From DASPXK01 sp035637315 (lineage in GTDB: Bacteria; Chloroflexota; UBA6077; JACCZL01), in the NCBI GenBank assembly GCA_035637315.1, contig DASPXK010000138.1, positions 1-20,490 of the forward strand: a DNA stretch of 20,490 nt, in the 5' to 3' direction. Under the pieces are notes generated by a model. It worked only from the letters and a program-made list of their open reading frames with translations, was not told where the DNA came from and did not search any database. Below, one piece after another: positions 15,626 through 20,490 of this stretch; position 1 is the first letter of the stretch; each line of letters opens with the position of its first letter. The position numbers and the translations under genes are program-made.

Positions 15626-16578
15626 TCGTAGCGGACCCGTGGGTCGGCCAGGCCGTAGCTCACGTCGGCGATCAGATTTCCCAGGATGATCAGGAATGAG
15701 AAGATGACGGTCAGCGCCATCAGGACGGGAAAGTCACGCTGATAGGCGGCATCGACCGACATCCGACCCAGCCCGGGCCAGGAGAACGTGGTCTCGAACA
15801 GGACCCCGCCCGACAACAATCCCGCCAGGCTGCTGCCAAGGATCGTGATCAACGGGATCAAGGCGTTGCGCAGCGCGTGCCGAAAGAGGACCAGGCGAGC
15901 GCTGAGGCCCTTGGCCCGGGCGCTTCGAATGTAGTCCTGGCCGAGCACCTCGAGCATCTCCGAGCGCACGAACCGACTGAATCCAATCCAGCCGCCGAGG
16001 GCCCCCACGAGCGCCGGGAGCGCGAGATGCCACAGCCGATCCGGCAGCGAGCCGTCGCCCACCGTGTACATCCCGCCGAGCGGGAAAATCCGAATGGTTG
16101 AGGCGCTGAGGACCAACAGCATCAGGCCGAGCCACCAGTGCGGAACGGCGTTCCCGAAGACGGTGAACAGCCGGATCGTCTGGTCCTGCCAACGACCCCG
16201 CCGGGTGGCCGCGTAAACGCCGAGCGGGATGCCTAGCAATCCGAGCGCGAACGAGGTCAGCGAGAGCTGAAAGGTAGCCGGCACCCGCTCGGCGATCTTC
16301 TCGATAACCGGCCGGCGATCGATGAAGGAGTAGCCAAAGTCCAGACGGACCACGTTCCAAAGCCACTTGGCGTACTGGACGGGGAGCGGATCTTTGAGCC
16401 CGAATGACTCCAGAAGAAGCTCTCGGTGCTCCGGGCCGATCCGCGGGTCGTCCAGGAATTGAGCCGGCCCGCCGGGTGCGAGCCGCATAATCGAGAAGCT
16501 GAGGACGGTGATCAACAGGACCAGCAGGGCCGAGTGGAGTGATCGTCGAGCGATATATCGCGCCAGCCCGGAGGTCAC
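15622..16578 (-). CDS. Peptide/nickel-type ABC transporter permease, DppB/OppB family
   Basis: This 318-residue protein has a GTG start. The N-terminus YIARRSLHSALLVLLITVLS with the downstream MRLAPGGPA is typical of DppB-like permeases (helix about 15-31). Six hydrophobic segments are visible. The EAA loop DYIRSARAKGLSARLVLFRH lies at about 214-233, and FSWPGLGRMSVDAAYQRD near the end is family-typical. It forms the membrane channel with the DppC-like protein, whose start overlaps its stop. The start lies 10 bases from the edge of heptad-repeat element 2 and has no clear Shine-Dalgarno sequence. That element separates it from the solute-binding protein gene. Confidence 0.93.
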   Translation of the reverse strand: MTSGLARYIARRSLHSALLVLLITVLSFSIMRLAPGGPAQFLDDPRIGPEHRELLLESFGLKDPLPVQYAKWLWNVVRLDFGYSFIDRRPVIEKIAERVPATFQLSLTSFALGLLGIPLGVYAATRRGRWQDQTIRLFTVFGNAVPHWWLGLMLLVLSASTIRIFPLGGMYTVGDGSLPDRLWHLALPALVGALGGWIGFSRFVRSEMLEVLGQDYIRSARAKGLSARLVLFRHALRNALIPLITILGSSLAGLLSGGVLFETTFSWPGLGRMSVDAAYQRDFPVLMALTVIFSFLIILGNLIADVSYGLADPRVRYE

Positions 16579-16588
16579 GAAACCAGGC

Positions 16589-16702
16589 AGTCAGCGGTCA
16601 GCCATCAGCGATCAGCAGCTGAAGCGCACACGAGGCGCGCCGCGGCGCTCACCGGCCTGCGGAGGCCGCTGATAGCTGATAGCTACTGGCTGACGGCTCG
16701 TC
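16589..16702. repeat. Heptad-repeat element 2 with inverted arms
   Basis: The left arm (16589-16616) consists of AGTCAGC, GGTCAGC, CATCAGC and GATCAGC. The right arm (16668-16702) consists of GCTGATA, GCTGATA, GCTACTG, GCTGACG and GCTCGTC. The middle is about 50 GC-rich bases, including CCGGCCTGCGGAGGCC-like hairpin sequence. The right arm has the same register as that of element 1: GCTGA, GCTGA, GCTA, CTGACGGCT. The element fills the gap between the binding-protein stop (16701-16703) and the DppB-like start (16578). In mRNA the arms could fold and, like REP hairpins, favour expression of the binding protein over the permeases. Confidence 0.75.
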
Positions 16703-18419
16703 ACTTGACAAACCATCGCTCCCGGTTGTGGCCGATCCCGAGGGGAGTTGGCTCGATCCCGCCGATGCGGTTGTTGATGCCCGTGTAGGCCAGGTCGGTG
16801 GTCAGAAACACGTACGGCGCGTCGCTCGAGATGATCTGCTGGATCTCCTGATAGGTCTGCTTTCGCCGCTCGCGGTCAAACTCGCGGACACCAAGGTCGA
16901 AGAGCTGCTCGACGCGCTTGTTGACGTACGCCACGGAGTTGAGGGCCGGGATTGAGTCTTCGCGCCAGATCTGGTTCATCCAGTGTGGCTCGAGGGTCGA
17001 GCTCCAACCCAGGACGCAAACGTCCCAGTCGTACGGTTCCGATTTGAGTGTCGAGAGGTAGGCGCCCCACTCCATCCCCTGGACCTCCACCCCAACCCCC
17101 AAGTCGCCCCAGGCCTGCTGGACGACCGTGGCGATCCGCTCGCGGGTCTTGCTGGTGTTGGGCCCATACAGCATCCGCAGCTTGAGCTGCTGGCCGTCTT
17201 TCTGACGCACGCCGCCAGGCCCGGGCAGCCAGCCGGCCTTCTCGAGCAGCTCTCTGGCCGTAGTGGGGTTGTACTCGTAGGTGGGGACGTTGGGGTTGTA
17301 CACCCAGCTCGAGGGCGGGAAGATCGAAAAAGTCGGCCGCCCCAGCCCGTTCAAAACGTACTCGGCGATCGCGTTCCGGTCGACAGCATGGGAGAGCGCA
17401 CGACGCACCTCGATGTCCTGGAGCCACGGGCGCCGAAAGTTGAACCCCAGATAGCTCCAAGACGCGGCGGCCGGCCACCACTCGTAGACCGTCACGTTGG
17501 GCAGCCGCTTCGCCTCCGAGTAATTGTCGGGCGTGAAGCCTGCCAGGTCGACCTCGCCGCTCTTGAGCATCTGAAACGCGATCTCCTGGCTCGGGACAAC
17601 TCTTACCGTGTATGCGTCGATCAGCGGGCGGCCACGAAGGTAGCGGTCGTTAGCGACGAACGTAGCGTGGTCGTCCTTGCGCCACTCTTGCAGGATATAT
17701 GGGCCCGAGGTGACGCTGGGGTTCATGATCTGCGGGTTCTTCGACGGGTCGCTCCAGTCCAGCTTTTCCCAGACGTGCTTCGGCAATGGCTCGATAGTGT
17801 TGGCCGCTTCCAGGCCAACGACGATCGGCTCCTTCATCTTGATCACGATCGTTCTCGGATCGGGCGCGTCATACGAGGCGATGAGCTGAAGATTGGAGAT
17901 ATAGGGGTACTTGTTAGCCGGGTTGGATGCCTGGTCGAAGGTCCATTTGTAGTCGGCCGAGGTGATCGGAGTGCCGTCCGTCCAGCGAAGATCGTCGCGC
18001 AGGGTAAACGTGTAGGTGAGGCGGTCGTTCGAGATGGTCCAACTCGTCGCGGCCTCCGGGCGCGGCTCGAGGGTGTGCGGGTCATACACCCACAGGTCAC
18101 CTCCGTACACCAGCGCCTGGAAGGAGCCGGACGCGGTGTCCGTGGTCAGGTAAGGGTGGAAGCTGACGGCGTCGGTCGTCGAAGCGGCGACCATGTTGCC
18201 GCCCGGCTTAGCCCCCGCGTCAAAGGTGGTGGTAGCGCGCGGGCCAGCGCTCGCGGCGGCCGGCGGCGCGGGCAGCGGGCCCTGGGTCGGAATGCCCGCG
18301 GCCGCGGGCGCACTGGTCGATGAGCCGGTCGCCGGGGGTGGGGTAGGGCCGCACGCCGCGACCAACAAGACCAGCAGGCACGCCAGGACAAGCGTCGAGA
18401 AGCGAAGATCGCAGGTCAT
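16701..18419 (-). CDS. ABC transporter solute-binding lipoprotein, family 5 (peptide/nickel type)
   Basis: This protein has 572 residues from ATG 18419; a GTG two codons upstream (18425), directly after the CBS gene stop, is an alternative. It has a lipoprotein signal with lipobox LVAAC, Cys23. A Pro/Ala/Thr/Ser-rich linker runs to about residue 60. The SBP_bac_5 fold follows, with the family-typical YTFTLRDDLRWTDGTPITSADY (about 133-154, quoted in overlapping parts: TLRDDLRWTDGTP, SADYKWTFD) and VRRALSHAVDRNAI. The length is usual for the family. It captures an oligopeptide or similar solute outside the membrane for the two permeases downstream. The ligand cannot be predicted. No ATPase gene is nearby, so a shared or distant ATPase pair must serve it. 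Confidence 0.93.
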   Translation of the reverse strand: MTCDLRFSTLVLACLLVLLVAACGPTPPPATGSSTSAPAAAGIPTQGPLPAPPAAASAGPRATTTFDAGAKPGGNMVAASTTDAVSFHPYLTTDTASGSFQALVYGGDLWVYDPHTLEPRPEAATSWTISNDRLTYTFTLRDDLRWTDGTPITSADYKWTFDQASNPANKYPYISNLQLIASYDAPDPRTIVIKMKEPIVVGLEAANTIEPLPKHVWEKLDWSDPSKNPQIMNPSVTSGPYILQEWRKDDHATFVANDRYLRGRPLIDAYTVRVVPSQEIAFQMLKSGEVDLAGFTPDNYSEAKRLPNVTVYEWWPAAASWSYLGFNFRRPWLQDIEVRRALSHAVDRNAIAEYVLNGLGRPTFSIFPPSSWVYNPNVPTYEYNPTTARELLEKAGWLPGPGGVRQKDGQQLKLRMLYGPNTSKTRERIATVVQQAWGDLGVGVEVQGMEWGAYLSTLKSEPYDWDVCVLGWSSTLEPHWMNQIWREDSIPALNSVAYVNKRVEQLFDLGVREFDRERRKQTYQEIQQIISSDAPYVFLTTDLAYTGINNRIGGIEPTPLGIGHNRERWFVK

Positions 18420-18425
18420 GGCCAC

Positions 18426-18875
18426 TTATTGTTGCTGAGCGACGTCGGGCGGGACGTGGTAGAGATACTCGTGAAGGTAGCGGAGCTCCTCGTGCTTATC
18501 GCGCAGCTCGACCCGCATCAGATCCCGAATCGAAATCATCGAACGTAGGCGGCCCTCGCTCACGACAGGCAGATGCCGGATGTTGGCTTTGTCCATCTTG
18601 GCCATCGCCGACTGGTAGTCGTCGTCGGCGTTGGCCACGATGAGGTCGGTGGTCATGACATCCTGGACCGCCGTTCGCGCGGGGTCGAGGCCTTTGTCGA
18701 CCACGCGCCGGACGACATCCCGTTCCGAGAAGAGACCGGCCAGCCGATCTCCCTCCAGCACAGCCACGATGCCAACGTTGCGGTCGGCCATGGCGCGACA
18801 GGCCTCGGACACCGTCGCGGTGCGCCGCACCGTGACGAGGAAACCCTCTCGCATGATGTTGCGCAGCTTCTTCAT
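18426..18875 (-). CDS. Two-CBS-domain protein
   Basis: This 149-residue cytoplasmic protein begins MKKLRNIMREGFLVTVRRTA. It contains two CBS motifs: first VSEACRAMADRNVGIVAVLEGDRLAGLFSERDVVRR (about 23-58), then SAMAKMDKANIRHLPVVSEGRLRSMISIRDLMR (about 88-120), both cited here only for their cores NVGIVAVLE and IRHLPVV. A charged tail with HEELRYLHEYLYH follows. CBS pairs bind adenosyl ligands (AMP, ATP, SAM) and act as energy sensors. The start is well supported by GGAGG (plus-strand CCTCC at 18883-18887), seven bases from ATG. The stop TAA abuts the binding-protein start, so it is probably first in the transporter operon and might tune transport. This is inference, as such stand-alone CBS proteins are common. 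Confidence 0.9.
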   Translation of the reverse strand: MKKLRNIMREGFLVTVRRTATVSEACRAMADRNVGIVAVLEGDRLAGLFSERDVVRRVVDKGLDPARTAVQDVMTTDLIVANADDDYQSAMAKMDKANIRHLPVVSEGRLRSMISIRDLMRVELRDKHEELRYLHEYLYHVPPDVAQQQ

Positions 18876-18917
18876 CGAAGCACCTCCCCGCGCGGTCAGC
18901 GTCGACCACGCACCACC

Positions 18918-18947
18918 ACGCTACTCCCGGGCGACAGGCCCCGTCAA
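18918..18947 (-). promoter_or_regulatory. Candidate sigma-70-type promoter for the CBS/peptide-transporter operon
   Basis: On the minus strand TTGACG (18947-18942) and TAGCGT (18923-18918) are separated by 18 bases, about 40-70 bases before the CBS gene ATG at 18875. The -35 is close to consensus and the -10 matches at three positions. The 116-base divergent gap (18876-18991) must also hold the promoter of the ligase gene. TATCCT at 18976-18981 is a possible -10 for it, without a good -35. Confidence 0.4.
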
Positions 18948-18991
18948 GACCGCTCGCACTTCGAAGGCCTTGGGGTATCCTCAGGATCGCG

Positions 18992-20490
18992 ATGACCTCG
19001 AACGAGATCCCGCAGGTGTTCAACATGGCGAGCGCGCTCATCGATCGCCAGGTGGCGGAAGGACGGGGTGACCGCGTGGCAGTCCGATTCCGAGGACGCG
19101 AGATCAGCTACCGAGCACTGCAGCAAGCTGCCAATCGAGCCGGGCACGCCCTTTTGCGGCTCGGCATTCAGCGCGAGAACCGGGTCGCGGTGCTGCTGCC
19201 GGACTGCCCCGAGTTCCTGGCCAGCTTCCTGGGGGCGATGAAGGCCGGCGCCGTGCCCGTCCCGATCAACACTCTGTCGGGGCCAGATGAGTACCGCTAC
19301 TACCTGGAGGACAGCCGGGCGACCGGACTCGTCGTGGATGGCGACGTGTGGCCAAAAATTGCCCCGAATCGAGACGCGCTCCGCCACCTTCGCGTCATTC
19401 TCTACCTGGGCGACGGGGCCGTCCCGCCGGGCACGACAAGCTTCCAGGAGGCGTGCGCGGCCAGTCCAGCCGAGCTCGAATGCGCCGAGACCAGCCGTGA
19501 CGAGCCGTCGTACTGGCTGTACAGCTCCGGCACGACGGGCCGCCCGAAGGGCGTCGTCCACCTCCATCGCGACATGCTCTCGTGCGCTTCGATCTACGCC
19601 CGCCACGTGCTGGCCCTACGGCCGGACGACGTAACATTCTCGGCCTCGCGGCTGTTCTTCTCCTACGGACTGAACAACTCGCTCTACCTGCCCCTGCTCG
19701 GGGGCGCCTCAGTGCTTCTTTCCTCAGAGCGCCCGGCTCCAGCGCCCGTGTTGGAGCTGCTCGAAGCCGAGCGCCCGACCCTGTTCTTCGCCGTCCCCAC
19801 CTTCTACGCCGCGCTGCTCCAGGAGATCGAGCGCCTCGACCGGCCGCCCGACCTAGGGTTCGTCCGCCTGGCGGTTTCGGCCGGCGAGGCGCTTCCCGCT
19901 CCGCTCTACGAACGCTGGGTCACGACGACCGGCATCGAGCTGCTGGACGGGCTTGGCTCGACCGAGGCGGGCTACATCTATACGTCGAACCGGCCCGGGC
20001 GGGTCCGCCCGGGCAGCTCCGGCGAGCTGCTGCCCGGCTATGAGGCTCGTCTGCTCGACGAGCGCGGGCACGAGGCCCCGCCTGGGGAGATCGGCGACCT
20101 CTTCGTGAAAGGTGCCAGCACGGCTGCCCGATACTGGAACAAGCGCTCCCAATCGGCGTGCACGTTCCTCGGCGAGTGGCTCCGGACCGGCGACAAATAC
20201 ACCCGCGACGAAGAGGGCTTCTACTACTATTGTGGACGCGCCGATGACCTGATGCGCGTGAGCAGCCAGTGGGTCGCGCCGATGGAGGTGGAGGCCGCGC
20301 TGCTGGAACACACAGCTGTCGTCGAGTGCGCTGTGGTGGGCTGCCCGGACGAGGCCGGTCTGGAGAGACCGAAGGCGTTCGTCGTCGCCAGACCTGGCCA
20401 ATCGTCGCAGACACTCGCCGCTGAGCTCGGCGAGTTCGCCGCTGGCCGTCTGGCTCGTTTCAAGGTGCCACGTTGGATCGAGCTCGTCGA
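18992..20490 (+). CDS. Benzoate-CoA ligase family protein (partial, 3' end outside window)
   Basis: The frame is open from ATG 18992 to the window edge (499 full codons), nearly the whole of a usual 510-530-residue ligase. It is an adenylate-forming enzyme: P-loop YSSGTTGRPKG at 177-187, GSTE at 322-325, GEWLRTGDKY (Asp401) and the hinge region YCGRADDLMRVSSQWV (Arg416). The benzoate-CoA-ligase group is indicated by LFFSYGLNNSLYLPLL, FFAVPTFYAALL, LDGLGSTEAGYIYTSNRPG and SQWVAPMEVEAALLEH. It would activate an aromatic or related acid with ATP to the acyl-CoA. The substrate is not certain, since the family includes benzoate, hydroxybenzoate and other acids. The catalytic lysine of the C-terminal subdomain lies beyond the edge. 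AGGA at 18983-18986 precedes the start. It is transcribed divergently from the CBS gene. Confidence 0.92.
   Translation, partial: MTSNEIPQVFNMASALIDRQVAEGRGDRVAVRFRGREISYRALQQAANRAGHALLRLGIQRENRVAVLLPDCPEFLASFLGAMKAGAVPVPINTLSGPDEYRYYLEDSRATGLVVDGDVWPKIAPNRDALRHLRVILYLGDGAVPPGTTSFQEACAASPAELECAETSRDEPSYWLYSSGTTGRPKGVVHLHRDMLSCASIYARHVLALRPDDVTFSASRLFFSYGLNNSLYLPLLGGASVLLSSERPAPAPVLELLEAERPTLFFAVPTFYAALLQEIERLDRPPDLGFVRLAVSAGEALPAPLYERWVTTTGIELLDGLGSTEAGYIYTSNRPGRVRPGSSGELLPGYEARLLDERGHEAPPGEIGDLFVKGASTAARYWNKRSQSACTFLGEWLRTGDKYTRDEEGFYYYCGRADDLMRVSSQWVAPMEVEAALLEHTAVVECAVVGCPDEAGLERPKAFVVARPGQSSQTLAAELGEFAAGRLARFKVPRWIELV

Noticed and set aside
16983..18323. 446-residue open frame on the + strand opposite the binding-protein gene
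   Set aside because: It is the mirror of a well-supported family 5 binding protein; the composition is Arg/Val-rich with no recognisable domain, as expected for a shadow frame in GC-rich DNA.

Overview
The window is GC-rich, gene-dense bacterial DNA. The gene content points to a member of the Chloroflexota or a close relative: a MoxR/DUF58/BatA-type locus joined to an ABC-2 exporter, a DUF559 gene inside G-rich palindromic repeats, a DUF433/DUF5615 toxin-antitoxin pair, and lipoprotein-dependent peptide ABC transport. This assignment is inferred from gene families and style; no rRNA or other phylogenetic marker is present.

Region 1 (1-372) holds the last codons of a membrane protein and about 260 bases with no convincing gene. 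Region 2 (373-13883, all + strand) is one long, mostly tightly packed locus: a secreted/membrane protein with a GATase-like fold, an ABC ATPase, an ABC-2 permease, a membrane-anchored coiled-coil protein, a MoxR AAA+ ATPase, a DUF58 protein, a BatA-like vWA membrane protein, and a double-vWA/GATase-like membrane protein. Several junctions overlap by 1-4 bases. MoxR ATPases are thought to act as chaperones on vWA partners at the membrane, so this looks like one envelope machine coupled to an exporter. What it acts on is unknown.

The locus is interrupted twice. At 2795-2932 a heptad-repeat element fills the gap between the first gene and the ABC ATPase. At 6551-7231 a compact cassette separates the coiled-coil gene from moxR. 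It consists of a DUF559 (Vsr-like) nuclease-fold gene between long inverted repeats with perfect palindromes at their inner ends, and the gene's stop codon lies inside the right palindrome. This is the best candidate here for an undescribed mobile unit.

Region 3 (13884-14775, +) is a toxin-antitoxin module: an RHH-DUF433 antitoxin overlapping a DUF5615 PIN-like toxin with a TTG start. Two tandem near-palindromes of the form TGT...ACA precede it and are a likely autoregulatory operator.

Region 4 (14783-18875, - strand) reads, in transcription order, a two-CBS-domain protein, a family 5 solute-binding lipoprotein, and two DppB/DppC-type permeases. No ATPase gene is linked. A second heptad-repeat element, built like the first, sits between the binding protein and the permeases. 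Region 5 (18992 to the end, +) is a divergent benzoate-CoA-ligase-family gene cut by the window edge.

No tRNA, rRNA, CRISPR array or recognised insertion sequence was seen.
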